From NCBI RefSeq assembly GCF_004216535.1, contig NZ_SGWX01000001.1, forward strand, positions 1,612,001 through 1,676,000: a stretch of DNA of 64,000 nt. The letters run 5' to 3'. Position numbers and translations under genes: made by a program. The notes below the pieces were generated by a model that worked only from the letters and a program-made list of their open reading frames with translations, did not search any database and was not told where the DNA came from. The stretch is from Xylanimonas ulmi. Lineage in GTDB: Bacteria > Actinomycetota > Actinomycetes > Actinomycetales > Cellulomonadaceae. Positions 10,146 through 23,387 of this stretch are shown in pieces; positions within the stretch are counted from its first letter, which is position 1; each line of letters begins with the position of its first letter.

Positions 10146-11573
10146 TCAGCCGACGGACCCTTCCATCTGCAGCTCGATGAGGCGGTTGAGCTCGAGGGCG
10201 TACTCCATGGGCAGCTCGCGCGCGATGGGCTCGACGAACCCGCGCACGATCATGGCCATGGCCTCGGTCTCGGGCATGCCTCGGGACATCAGGTAGAACA
10301 GCTGGTCCTCGCTCACGCGGGACACGGTGGCCTCGTGGCCCATCGACACGTCGTCCTCGCGGACGTCGACGTACGGGTAGGTGTCGGACCGCGAGATCTG
10401 GTCGACCAGCAGCGCGTCGCACAGCACGTTCGAGGCCGAGTGCGCGGCGCCCTCGAGCACCTGCACGAGGCCGCGGTAGGACGTGCGCCCGCCGCCGCGC
10501 GCGACCGACTTCGACACGATGGACGACGACGTGCGCGGGGCCGCGTGCACCATCTTCGCGCCGGCGTCCTGGTGCTGGCCCTCGCCTGCGAACGCGATCG
10601 AGAGCGTCTCGCCGCGCGCGTGCTCGCCCAGCAGGTAGATCGCCGGGTACTTCATGGTCACCTTGGAGCCGATGTTGCCGTCGACCCACTCCATGGTCGC
10701 GCCCTCGGCGGCCGTGGCGCGCTTGGTCACCAGGTTGTACACGTTGTTCGACCAGTTCTGGATGGTCGTGTAGCGCACGCGGGCGTTCTTCTTGACGATG
10801 ATCTCCACGACCGCCGAGTGCAGCGAGTCGCTCGAGTAGATCGGGGCGGTGCAGCCCTCGACGTAGTGCACGTAGGAGCCCTCGTCCGCGATGATCAGCG
10901 TCCGCTCGAACTGGCCCATGTTCTCGGTGTTGATCCGGAAGTAGGCCTGCAGCGGGATCTCGACGTGCACGCCCGGGGGCACGTAGACGAACGAGCCGCC
11001 CGACCACACCGCCGAGTTGAGCGCGGCGAACTTGTTGTCGCCTGAGGGGATGACGGTGCCGAAGTACTCCTGGAAGATCTCGGGGTAGTCGCGCAGGCCC
11101 GTGTCGGTGTCGACGAAGATGACGCCCTGCGCCTCCAGGTCCTCACGGATCTGGTGGTAGACGACCTCGGACTCGTACTGCGCGGCGACGCCCGCCACGA
11201 GGCGCTGCTTCTCGGCCTCGGGGATGCCGAGCCGGTCGTAGGTCTCGCGGATGTCCGCAGGCAGCTCCTCCCAGCTCTGCGCCTGCTTCTCCGTGGAGCG
11301 CACGAAGTATTTGATGTTGTCGAAGTCGATGCCTGTCAGGTCGGCGCCCCAGTTCGGCATGGGCTTCTTGGCGAACAGCCGCAGGGCCTTGAGCCGCTGG
11401 TTGAGCATCCACTCGGGCTCCTTCTTGAGGGCCGAGATGTTGCGCACGACATCCTCAGAGAGCCCACGTCGGGCCACGGCGCCGGCCGCGTCGGAGTCGT
11501 GCCAGCCGTACTCGTACGAGCCGATCGACGCGATGATCTCGTCGTCGGTGCGCTGCTCCGTAGGTGCAGTCAT
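10146..11573 (-). CDS. sufB: SufB Fe-S cluster scaffold subunit
   Basis: SufB is the main cluster-holding scaffold protein; 475 residues is the usual length. It shows [18 protein letters not shown] in the N-terminal region, the [19 protein letters not shown] stretch containing a conserved cysteine, and a C-terminal [18 protein letters not shown]. It is the first structural gene after sufR; its start overlaps the sufR stop by ATGA, indicating co-transcription and coupling. Confidence 0.98.
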   Translation of the reverse strand: MTAPTEQRTDDEIIASIGSYEYGWHDSDAAGAVARRGLSEDVVRNISALKKEPEWMLNQRLKALRLFAKKPMPNWGADLTGIDFDNIKYFVRSTEKQAQSWEELPADIRETYDRLGIPEAEKQRLVAGVAAQYESEVVYHQIREDLEAQGVIFVDTDTGLRDYPEIFQEYFGTVIPSGDNKFAALNSAVWSGGSFVYVPPGVHVEIPLQAYFRINTENMGQFERTLIIADEGSYVHYVEGCTAPIYSSDSLHSAVVEIIVKKNARVRYTTIQNWSNNVYNLVTKRATAAEGATMEWVDGNIGSKVTMKYPAIYLLGEHARGETLSIAFAGEGQHQDAGAKMVHAAPRTSSSIVSKSVARGGGRTSYRGLVQVLEGAAHSASNVLCDALLVDQISRSDTYPYVDVREDDVSMGHEATVSRVSEDQLFYLMSRGMPETEAMAMIVRGFVEPIARELPMEYALELNRLIELQMEGSVG

Positions 11574-12349
11574 CGTGTTCCTTCCACAGGTGCGTGCTGG
11601 GCGGCGCCCAGGGTGGCGTTCTGGGCGGTCCCCAGGGGGAGGTTCGTGACGCAGGCGTGCGCTCCGCCCGCGATGGTGGCGAGCCGCTGCACATGCGTGC
11701 CGAGCAGCTCGGAGAAGGCGCGGGCCTCAGCCTCGCACAGCTCGGGGAACTCCTCGGCGACGTGCTGCACCGGGCAGTGGCCCTGGCACAGCTGCGCGAT
11801 CGGCACCAGTGTGGCCGCCGCGACCGGCCGCAGCGAGGCGGCGTAGCCCTCGCCGGAGAGCGCGTCGGCCAGTTGCGCCGCGCGCTTGGCGGGGTCCGAC
11901 GCCGTCAGCCGGGGCCCGACGTGCGCGATGAGGTCCTCATAGCGCTGGGCCGCGAACGCGGCGACCGCGGCCTGCCCTCCCGCGGCCCGCAGGTGCCGCA
12001 GCGCCTCGACGGCCAACTCGGCGTAGGCGTCGTGCAACTCGGCCTGGCCGCCCGAGGTGACCACATAGGCGCGGGCCGGGCGTCCGCGCCGCACCGGCGC
12101 CACGCCGGGCGCCGCGTGCACGGTGATCGTGCCGTCCTCCTCGAGCTGGGCGAGGTGGCGGCGGATCCCCGCCGAGGTCAGGCCCAGGCGCGCGGCCAGG
12201 TCGGCGGCCGTGACGGGGCCGTCGCTCGCGACGAGCTCGAGCACCCGCCGACGCGTGGACTCGGCGGACTCCTCGCCCGGTTGCGGGCCAGGCTCCGCGC
12301 CCTGCTGCGGGGCCCGCGGTGCGGCGGTGACGCCGTCAGGCGTAGTCAC
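11570..12349 (-). CDS. sufR: SufR Fe-S-sensing transcriptional repressor
   Basis: SufR controls the suf operon according to Fe-S status. The 259-residue protein has an N-terminal winged helix ([20 protein letters not shown], about 46-65) and four C-terminal cysteines at 188, 192, 205 and 233. Their spacing (4, 13 and 28) is, as I recall, that of mycobacterial SufR cluster ligands. The start is GTG 12349, with GGAGG about 10-14 bases upstream. It heads the operon, so autoregulation is expected. Confidence 0.93.
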   Translation of the reverse strand: MTTPDGVTAAPRAPQQGAEPGPQPGEESAESTRRRVLELVASDGPVTAADLAARLGLTSAGIRRHLAQLEEDGTITVHAAPGVAPVRRGRPARAYVVTSGGQAELHDAYAELAVEALRHLRAAGGQAAVAAFAAQRYEDLIAHVGPRLTASDPAKRAAQLADALSGEGYAASLRPVAAATLVPIAQLCQGHCPVQHVAEEFPELCEAEARAFSELLGTHVQRLATIAGGAHACVTNLPLGTAQNATLGAAQHAPVEGTR

Positions 12350-12403
12350 AGGCGTCTCCCTCCAGGGTCGGTGCGCATGGGTCGCGGTCGGGGGGCCGCA
12401 GAC

Positions 12404-12432
12404 GATATAGCGAACATACCTGTTGCGTAATC
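12404..12432 (-). promoter_or_regulatory. Putative suf operon promoter with near-palindromic operator in the spacer
   Basis: On the minus strand the -35-like GATTAC (12427-12432) and the -10 TATATC (12404-12409) are separated by exactly 17 bp. The spacer, GCAACAGGTATGTTCGC (12410-12426), is itself an imperfect inverted repeat (GCAACA...TGTTcGC). A repressor bound there would block RNA polymerase; SufR is the obvious candidate, as inference. Confidence 0.5.
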
Positions 12433-12488
12433 CACGGTGTCAAGCAAGGTCTACCTCACTTCCCTGCCTCACCCGCGGTCGCACGCCG

Positions 12489-12500
12489 TACGATCCCGAG
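12489..12500 (+). promoter_or_regulatory. Leaderless-type -10 element of the ABC exporter operon
   Basis: TACGAT at 12489-12494 ends six bases before GTG 12501. That places the expected transcription start at the start codon; no Shine-Dalgarno is present. Confidence 0.5.
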
Positions 12501-13366
<866 letters not shown>

Positions 13367-13370
<4 letters not shown>

Positions 13371-14137
13371 CCGCGACGACCGCCCACCGCAGCGCCGCGG
13401 CGCCCGCATGGCGGCGCGTCGCCGCCCAGGCGGCGTTCGAGACGCGGACCATCCTGCGCAACGGCGAACAGCTCCTCGTGACCCTCGCGCTGCCGCTGTT
13501 CCTGCTCGTCGGGCTGGTGCGCACCTCGATCTTCGAGCTCGACACCGCGGGTGCGACGCGCGTCGACTTCGCCACCCCGGGCGTGCTCGCCGTGGCCGTC
13601 ATGTCCACCGCGTTCACGTCTCAGGCGATCGCCACGGCCTTCGACCGGCGCAACGGCGTGCTGCGGCTTTTGGCCACCACGCCGCTGGGCCGCGGCGGCC
13701 TGCTCGCCGGCAAGGTGCTCGGCGTGCTCGCGGTCGAGGTGGTGCAGGCGGTCGTGATCTCGGGCGTCGCACTCGGCCTCGGCTGGCGCCCGCACGTCGA
13801 GGGTGTCGCCGCGGCCGTCGGAGCCGGACTGCTGGGCACCGCGGCGTTCACCTCGCTCGCCCTGCTCATCGCGGGGGCGCTGCGCGCCGAGGGTGTGCTG
13901 GCGGTGGCGAACCTCATGCTCGTCCTGCTGATCGCCGGCGGCGGCGTGCTCGTGCCGCCCGACCGCCTGCCCGGCCCGCTCGCGCCCCTCGCGGCGCTGC
14001 TGCCCTCGGGCGCACTGGGCGAGGCGATGCGCGGCGCGCTGCTCGGCGGCGGTGTGCCCCTGGCCGCCATCGGCGTGCTGATCGCCTGGACCGCGGCCTT
14101 CGGCTGGAGCGCCGCGCGGCTGTTCCGCTGGCAATGA
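13367..14137 (+). CDS. ABC-2 type exporter permease
   Basis: This 256-residue membrane protein has about six hydrophobic segments, including LLVTLALPLFLLVGLV, GVLAVAVMSTAFTSQAIA, LGTAAFTSLALLIAGAL and LAAIGVLIAWTAAFGW, with a loop reading AFDRRNGVLRLLATTPLGRG typical of ABC-2 permeases. It pairs with the ATPase through an ATGA overlap. ABC pairs beside ctaA are often linked to cytochrome oxidase biogenesis or drug export, but neither is shown here. Confidence 0.88.
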
Positions 14138-14235
14138 CGCGCCCGGCGGCAATGACACCCCGGCGGGCGCCACTCGCGCGGCGTATCTCACACCCGCGGG
14201 GCCCGCTCGCGGCGGGGAGCGCCGTCGTCGGACGC

Positions 14236-14241
14236 TAGCGT
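14236..14241 (+). promoter_or_regulatory. Leaderless-type -10 element of ctaA
   Basis: TAGCGT ends six bases before GTG 14248, so ctaA is probably transcribed as a leaderless mRNA. Confidence 0.5.
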
Positions 14242-14247
14242 GGGCCT

Positions 14248-15180
14248 GTGGCCGAGACCCTCGTGAACGACACGGCACGCCGCGACCGGCTGGCCCCGTG
14301 GCGCCGACACACGCGCGCCGTGCTCATCGCCAACGTGATCGGGCAGATCGCGATCATCGTGACCGGCGGCGCCGTGCGGCTGACCGCCTCGGGCCTGGGC
14401 TGCTCCGAGTGGCCGATGTGCACGCCGGGCAGCTTCACCCCGCGGTACCACCCCGAGTCGAGCTTCCACCCGTTCGTGGAGTTCGGGAACCGGACGATCA
14501 CCGGCGTGCTGGTCGCCGTCGGCGTCCTCGTGCTGTTGCTGGTGTGGACCGACCGCTCGCGCTCTCGCGCCTACCGCGCCCTCGGCCTCGTGCCCCTGGC
14601 CGGCGTGCTCGCGCAGGCGGTCATCGGCGGCGTCGTCGTGCTGCTCGAGCTCGACCCACGCTGGGTGTCGCTGCACATGGCGGTCTCGACGGCGCTGGTG
14701 TGGCTCTCGGCCTACCTGCTGCACCGCCACGGCGAGGGCGACGGCACACCCGTGCCGCTGGCCGGGCCGCGGGTGCGCGCGGCCGGATGGGCGCTCGGGA
14801 TCCTGCTGATCCCGGTCATCACGCTGGGCGTGCTCGTGACCGGCTCGGGCCCGCACTCGGGTGACGACACCGTCGGCTACCGCTTCGCGTTCGACCCGAT
14901 GGCCATCACCCGGGCGCACTCGGGCGCGGTGTGGCTGTTCGTGATCGCGCTCGCCGCGCTGGTCCTGCTGCTGTCGCGCACGACGACGTCGCCACGGGTC
15001 GCCGCGGCCCGCCGCGCCGCGTGGCTGGCCGTCGCCGCGACCCTCGCGCAGGGCGCGATCGGCTACACGCAGTACTTCACCGGCCTGCCGGCCTGGCTGG
15101 TGGGGGTGCACATGCTGGGCGCCGGCCTGCTCATCTGGGCGACCGCCCACGCCGTGCTGACCCTACGCACCCGCCCCTGA
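14248..15180 (+). CDS. ctaA: Heme A synthase (COX15/CtaA)
   Basis: CtaA converts heme O to heme A for aa3-type cytochrome oxidase in the membrane. The 310-residue protein has about eight transmembrane segments and the family motifs TGGAVRLTASGLGCSEWP near the N-terminus, VEFGNRTITG with a heme-ligand-type region, and HSGAVWLF in the second half. A cysteine pair (GCSEWPMC) lies in the first loop. GTG 14248 is supported by the -10 hexamer six bases upstream. Confidence 0.93.
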   Translation: MAETLVNDTARRDRLAPWRRHTRAVLIANVIGQIAIIVTGGAVRLTASGLGCSEWPMCTPGSFTPRYHPESSFHPFVEFGNRTITGVLVAVGVLVLLLVWTDRSRSRAYRALGLVPLAGVLAQAVIGGVVVLLELDPRWVSLHMAVSTALVWLSAYLLHRHGEGDGTPVPLAGPRVRAAGWALGILLIPVITLGVLVTGSGPHSGDDTVGYRFAFDPMAITRAHSGAVWLFVIALAALVLLLSRTTTSPRVAAARRAAWLAVAATLAQGAIGYTQYFTGLPAWLVGVHMLGAGLLIWATAHAVLTLRTRP

Positions 15181-15244
15181 CACCCCAGCACCACCCGCGC
15201 ACCCCTCGCCGCGCCCGCACAGCCCGGCCCGGCCCGGCCCGCGC

Positions 15245-15345
15245 GTTCGAGCATGCGCGGAGAGTTCGAGCATCCGGTGGGAGTTCGAGCGCCCGAGGGC
15301 TCGAAGACGCCCCTGATTGCTCGAACTCTCCGCGAATGCTCGAAC
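15245..15345. repeat. GTTCGAGC array A, a folded intergenic inverted repeat
   Basis: The 337-bp gap 15181-15517 contains no gene. GTTCGAGC starts at 15245, 15264 and 15283 (19 bp apart); its complement GCTCGAAC starts at 15319 and 15338 (19 bp apart), with a variant GCTCGAAG at 15299. The outer arms form a 28-bp inverted repeat with one mismatch, and the core TTCGAGC-GCCCGAGG-GCTCGAA makes an inner hairpin. It begins 65 bp after the ctaA stop. The same structure occurs at 23256-23338. The rest of the gap is GC-rich without evident features. Confidence 0.85.
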
Positions 15346-15517
15346 TCCACTCCCCCGCCGACGCGCGAGCATCCGACGGCGCAGCGGGCAGGCGAGCAGG
15401 CAGCGGGCGCGGCGGCTGCGGCCCGGCGGGCTCGTGGGTGGGGTGTGCGAGCGGGCGGCGGGGGTGTGACAGGGGCGTGACAGGGTGGTGACAGCGCGTC
15501 GGCGCACGCTCAGTGCC

Positions 15518-16497
<980 letters not shown>

Positions 16498-16501
<4 letters not shown>

Positions 16502-17319
16502 CCACCCTGACCGCTCCCACCGCTCCCCTGGCGCGCGCCCAGGCGGCGCACCCCGTCACTCTCGCCACGACCGTCTCGCAGTCGCTGACCATGGCGTGGC
16601 GCGGGCTGGTGAAGATCCGCCGCACGCCCGAGCAGCTCTTCGACGTGACGCTGCAGCCGATCATCTTCACGCTCATGTTCACCTACATCTTCGGCGGCGC
16701 CATCGCCGGCAGCGTCACCGACTATCTGCCGACGATCATCCCCGGCATCCTCGTGCAGACCGTCATCACGACGTCGGTCGTCACGGGCACCCAGTTGCGT
16801 GAGGACATGGACAAGGGCGTGTTCGACCGGTTCCGGTCGCTGCCGATCGCCCGCATCGCCCCGCTGGCCGGAGCCCTGCTCGCGGACACAGTCCGCTACC
16901 TCATCGCCACGACGCTGACCATCGTCATGGGCCTGATCATGGGCTGGCGCCCGGCGGGCGGCGCGCTCCGGCTGATCGGGGCGGCGCTCCTGGTCATGCT
17001 CGTCGCGTGGGCGGTGAGCTGGATCTGGGCGTTCTTCGGCATGATCGCCCGCACCGCGTCCTCGGTGCAGGGCATCTCGATGATGATCATGTTCCCTCTG
17101 ACGTTCCTGTCCAACGCCTTCGTCCCGGCGGACACGCTGCCGGGCTGGCTGCGGGGGTTCGTCAACGTCAACCCCATCTCGCACCTGGTCACGGCGGTGC
17201 GTGAGCTGGCGGCTGGCGGCTCGGGCGGAAGCGACGTGCTCCTGGCCCTGGCGGGCGCCGCCGTCGTCGTGGTGGTCTTCGCCCCGCTCGCCGTGCGCGC
17301 GTACATGCGCAAGGCGTGA
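16498..17319 (+). CDS. DrrB-type ABC transporter permease
   Basis: This 273-residue ABC-2 permease has about six membrane spans. They include FDVTLQPIIFTLMFTYIFGG, IIPGILVQTVITTSVV, the segment around AWAVSWIWAFFGMIA, and AGAAVVVVVFAPLAV. The EDMDKGVFDRFRSLPIAR loop is a hallmark of DrrB-like exporters. Length and membrane layout are normal. It pairs with the preceding ATPase; a bidirectional terminator follows at 17336. Confidence 0.92.
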
Positions 17320-17335
17320 TCCATCCGTAGGTCCG

Positions 17336-17370
17336 GTCGGCCCTCGGCGGCTTCGCTGCCGGGGGCCGAC
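17336..17370. terminator. Bidirectional terminator hairpin
   Basis: GTCGG...CCGAC arms enclose CCCTCGGCGGC / GCCGGGGG around a TTC(GC)-type loop between the convergent permease and regulator genes. The stem is strong; no U-run follows. Confidence 0.6.
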
Positions 17371-17380
17371 GGCGTGAACC

Positions 17381-20300
17381 TCAGGCGGGGCCTGCGAACG
17401 ACTCCAGCAAGGCCAGCGCGCGCGCCGGCTGAGTCTCCCGGTCGAGCGCCGCGACACGCGCGGCGGCCGCGTCCAGGGCGGCGCCGTGCCGGGCGGCGAG
17501 GGAGGCGCGCAGCGGCGCGCGCCGCAGCGCCTCCAAGTCCTGCCGCGCGCCGAGCGCCTCCCCGAGACTCCACAGCTCGAGGCCCAGCGCCACGTCGGCG
17601 GCGCTCGCCTCCGCGTCCTGGGCCAGTGCGACGGCGGCGCCGACGCACGTCGTGCCCAGCACGGGGCGGTCCACGCCGCGCGCCGCCCACATCACCATGA
17701 ACGCCGCCGCGCGCCGGCTTGCGTCGCGCGCCGCGTCGAGCGCCTCGGCCCGGCGCCCCGCCTGGGCGAGCCGCACCGCCGACGCCGCGCCCATCATGAT
17801 CGCCCACGGCGCCGCGGGTCCCTCCTCGCCCGCGAGCGCGGCACGCGCCTGCCGGTAGGCCTCCAGCGCACCGTCGACGTCGCCGCGCGCGTACGCCACC
17901 TCGGCGCGTCCCGCGTGGACGACGGCGCTCTGCTCCACTCCGCCGGCCCCGCGACCCTCACCGTCGGCGGTGTCGAGCGAGTCGCACAGCCGCTCCGCCT
18001 CCTCGACGTCGCCTCGATCCAGCGCAGCGGCCAGGTCGATCCAGTCGAGCATGCGGGTGGCGTCCCCCGTGCCGAGCCGCCCCAATCCGGCCCGGGCGCG
18101 AGACGACCACTCGATCGCCGCGGCCGAGTCGCCGTCCTCGCTCAGCCCGGAGGCGGCGAGCATGGCCGCGAACGCGCGCGACGCGACGTCGCCGACAGGC
18201 TGCGCCGCCTCGTATGCCTTGATCGCCATCTCCACCGAGTCCGCGAGGCGTCCGTCGTTCTCCGCCTCCTGTGCGAGGGCCGCGTAGGCCATGAAGACGA
18301 GGAACGGGTCGTCGTCGTGGCGCAGCGCGCCCATGAGTCGCACGACCTCGTCGAGGTCGCGGCCGAGCGCGGCCAGGAGCGTGCGGGCGACCAGGCGCGT
18401 GCGACGCCCGATGGCGGGTCCGGCCGGGTCCGCGTCGTCCACCCGCAGCAGGCGCACCAGACGGGCGATCATCCGGGCGGCGCCCGGGCCGCCCTCCATG
18501 CCCCGCGACACCCCGGCGAACCCGAACGCGAGCGCCGCCCGGTCGCGGTCGGCGCGAGGCACGTCCCACCAGGTCGCCGCCTCGACGACGGCGGAGGCGA
18601 GTCCGGCGGCCCGCTCGGGGGCGCCCTGCAGCACCCACACCCCGGTGAGCGCGACAAAGACGTGGACGACGACGTCGGGCCGCAGCGCCGCGGACGCCCC
18701 GGGTCGTGGCGGCGCTGTGGCGGGGGCGGCGGCGGCGCGCAGTGCGAAGAGCAGGTTCTCGTGCTCGCGCGCGATCTCGTCGAGCGCGTCGAGCTGGCCG
18801 GGCCCGAGCAGCTCGCCCGAGCAGCGGTCGGCGACCTCGGTCGCCCACGCCCACATCGCGGCGTGCACGGCGGGGGCCTCGCCCGCCTCGTCGAGCCGCA
18901 CGAGGCCCAGCTCGCGGACCGTCTCGAGCATGCGGTAGCGCGTCCCGCCCGGCACGTCGGTGGCGGCCGCGATCGACTGGGTGACGAGCGCGTCGAGGTC
19001 GTCGAGCGCGTCCAGCGGCCGCGCGCCTGGGTCAAGCCGCCCGAGCACCGCCGCGGCGCGCGCGGAGAAGCCGTCGGGCAGCACGGCCATGCGCCGCCAC
19101 AACTCCTGCTGCGCGGGCTCGAGCAGGTTCCAGCTCCACGCGATGACGGCCTCCAGGGTGCGGTGCCGCTCGGGGGCCGTGCGATCGCCGCCGCGCAGCA
19201 GCGCGAACCGCTCGTCGAGGTGCGCCTCGATCTCCTCGACGCTCATCGTGCGCACCCGGGCCGCGGCGAGCTCGATCGCGAGCGGCAGCCCGTCGAGTCG
19301 CTCGACGAGCCGCACCACGACGTCGTCGGGCAGGTGCGCGCCCGGGCGCGCCGCTGTGGCGCGACGGCGAAAGAGCTCGGCGCCCGCCCCGCGCGCGTCG
19401 AGCGGCGCGGGCGCGTAGACCTGCTCGGCGGCGAGCTGGAGCGGTGCGCGCGACGTCGTCAGCACGCGCAGTCCAGGGGCCGAGGCGAGCAGCTCGTCCG
19501 TCCACTCCGCGGCCCCTGCCACGACGTGCTCGCAGTTGTCGAGCACGAGCAGCGTCGGCGTCGACCGCACCCGCTCCACGAGTTGGTCGCGCACGTCGCC
19601 CACGAGCATGCGGTCGCGGATGCGCGCCGAGGTGGTCGCGGGGATGCCGAGCGCGTCCGCGAGCGCCAGCGGCACGTCGTCGTCGGTGCGCACGCCGGCG
19701 AGCTCGGCGACGGCGACCTGCGGCGGCTCGGCGGATGCGCCGTCACGCGCGCGGCCGGCGACCTCGAGCGCGAGACGCGTCTTGCCCAGCCCGCCGGGGC
19801 CGAGGATGGTGACCAGGCGGTGGGTGTCGAGAGCGGCGAGCACCGCGCCGACGTCGGCGTCGCGGCCGAGCAGCGGCTGCGCCGCGGCGCGCAGCGTGCG
19901 GGCCGCGACGCGCGCGGGCGCCGGGGTCTGTGGCGCCGGCCCGAGCCCGCTCACCAACGCCGCCAGGTCGGGTGACGGGTCAGCGCCCAGCTCGGTGACG
20001 AGCGCGTGGCGCAGGTGCGCGAACACCCGCGCGGCCTCGTCTCGGCGTCCGAGCGCGCCGAGCGAGGTGAGCAGGTCGCGCGCGGCGACCTCGTCGGTGG
20101 GGTCGGCGTCGAACGCGGGGGTCGCGAGGGCGACGACCGTCTCGTGGTCGCCCATCGTGACGGCGGCCTGGCGGTGGACGGCGACGAGGTCGTCGTGCAG
20201 CCGGGCCGCCGTGGCGCCCAGCACCCCCGCCAGCGCCTCGAAGGACGGGCCGAGCCCGTCGCCCGGCGTGCCGCGCCAGCGGGCCAGGGCCCTGCGTGCG

Positions 20301-20674
20301 GCCTCGGCCGCGTCGGCGGGCGCCCCGTGCGCGAGCGCGCGGCGCGCGGCGTCCAGCTCCGCGCCGGCGGCGTCGAGGTCGCTGGGCGCATTGAGCGCGT
20401 ACCCCCCGGTCCGGGCGACGACGACGGCGCCGCCCGCGGTCGCCCGCAGCCGGGACACGAGCGACTGCAGGGCGGCGCGCGGGTCGGCGGGCACGCCGTC
20501 GGTCCACAGGTCCTCGACCAGGCAGGCGGCGGGTACGGCACGGCCGCCCGCGAGCGCGAGCGCGACGACGAGCGCCGCGGCGCGTTCGCCGCGGGGCGGG
20601 CGCGGACCGCCGTCGGGACCCGCGACGGTCACGGGTCCAAGGACGCCGACGCAGGGCTCGGTGGGGTGGAGCAC
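17381..20674 (-). CDS. Large SARP-like transcriptional regulator (BTAD, NB-ARC ATPase, TPR)
   Basis: This 1097-residue regulator has the AfsR/SARP layout. It begins with a winged-helix part from about residue 8 (VGVLGPVTVAG), followed by a bacterial transcriptional activation domain to about 245. An NB-ARC/STAND ATPase follows with Walker A ILGPGGLGKTRLA (about 288-300), LLVLDNCEHVV as Walker B and LPLAIELAAARVR as the GLPLA-type motif. The C-terminal ~500 residues are alanine-rich TPR-like helices. Such STAND proteins switch on ATP binding when the TPR region receives a signal. It faces the DrrAB pair across a terminator. There is no frameshift over 3.3 kb. Confidence 0.88.
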   Translation of the reverse strand: MLHPTEPCVGVLGPVTVAGPDGGPRPPRGERAAALVVALALAGGRAVPAACLVEDLWTDGVPADPRAALQSLVSRLRATAGGAVVVARTGGYALNAPSDLDAAGAELDAARRALAHGAPADAAEAARRALARWRGTPGDGLGPSFEALAGVLGATAARLHDDLVAVHRQAAVTMGDHETVVALATPAFDADPTDEVAARDLLTSLGALGRRDEAARVFAHLRHALVTELGADPSPDLAALVSGLGPAPQTPAPARVAARTLRAAAQPLLGRDADVGAVLAALDTHRLVTILGPGGLGKTRLALEVAGRARDGASAEPPQVAVAELAGVRTDDDVPLALADALGIPATTSARIRDRMLVGDVRDQLVERVRSTPTLLVLDNCEHVVAGAAEWTDELLASAPGLRVLTTSRAPLQLAAEQVYAPAPLDARGAGAELFRRRATAARPGAHLPDDVVVRLVERLDGLPLAIELAAARVRTMSVEEIEAHLDERFALLRGGDRTAPERHRTLEAVIAWSWNLLEPAQQELWRRMAVLPDGFSARAAAVLGRLDPGARPLDALDDLDALVTQSIAAATDVPGGTRYRMLETVRELGLVRLDEAGEAPAVHAAMWAWATEVADRCSGELLGPGQLDALDEIAREHENLLFALRAAAAPATAPPRPGASAALRPDVVVHVFVALTGVWVLQGAPERAAGLASAVVEAATWWDVPRADRDRAALAFGFAGVSRGMEGGPGAARMIARLVRLLRVDDADPAGPAIGRRTRLVARTLLAALGRDLDEVVRLMGALRHDDDPFLVFMAYAALAQEAENDGRLADSVEMAIKAYEAAQPVGDVASRAFAAMLAASGLSEDGDSAAAIEWSSRARAGLGRLGTGDATRMLDWIDLAAALDRGDVEEAERLCDSLDTADGEGRGAGGVEQSAVVHAGRAEVAYARGDVDGALEAYRQARAALAGEEGPAAPWAIMMGAASAVRLAQAGRRAEALDAARDASRRAAAFMVMWAARGVDRPVLGTTCVGAAVALAQDAEASAADVALGLELWSLGEALGARQDLEALRRAPLRASLAARHGAALDAAAARVAALDRETQPARALALLESFAGPA

Positions 20675-20778
20675 TCGGCAACCCTAACCGGCCCAACCTG
20701 CACGGACGCGCCGCGGGGCGCCAGCGCGACGGCACGCGCCGCACCACAGGCCGGCCGCGTGATCGCGGCTCGGCCGAC

Positions 20779-23150
<2,372 letters not shown>

Positions 23151-23255
23151 TCACAGCACGCCCCCCGCTCACACCTCACCCCCACCCCGCGTGACCCCCC
23201 ACCCCGCGCAACCACCCCGCGCAGCCGCCCCGCGCAGCCGCCCCACACGCGTGAA

Positions 23256-23338
23256 GTTCGAGCATTCGTCGAGTTGTTCGAGCGCCCGAGTGCTCGAACA
23301 ACCCGACGAATGCTCGAACTCGCCGCGAATGCTCGAAC
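23256..23338. repeat. GTTCGAGC array B, a folded intergenic inverted repeat
   Basis: The 291-bp gap between murJ and pyrG has no gene. GTTCGAGC starts at 23256 and 23276 (20 bp apart); GCTCGAAC starts at 23292, 23312 and 23331 (20 and 19 bp apart). Arms 23256-23283 and 23292-23319 form a 28-bp inverted repeat with one mismatch around the loop GCCCGAGT. Read along murJ, its order and sequence match array A read along ctaA. The remainder of the gap is C-rich with repeated CCCCGCGCAGCCG units near 23215-23240. Confidence 0.85.
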
Positions 23339-23387
23339 TCCCGCGCGGAGGCGTGCGGTGGCGGCGGCTCGGTCTCGGCTTCGGGTC

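Noticed and set aside
15245-15345. tRNA gene suggested by repeated TTCGA T-loop-like motifs
   Set aside because: No acceptor, D or anticodon arms can be folded around them; the motif occurs in a symmetric array.
15245-15345. CRISPR array
   Set aside because: Units are only 8 bp conserved at 19-20 bp spacing, in both orientations, without unique spacers or cas genes.
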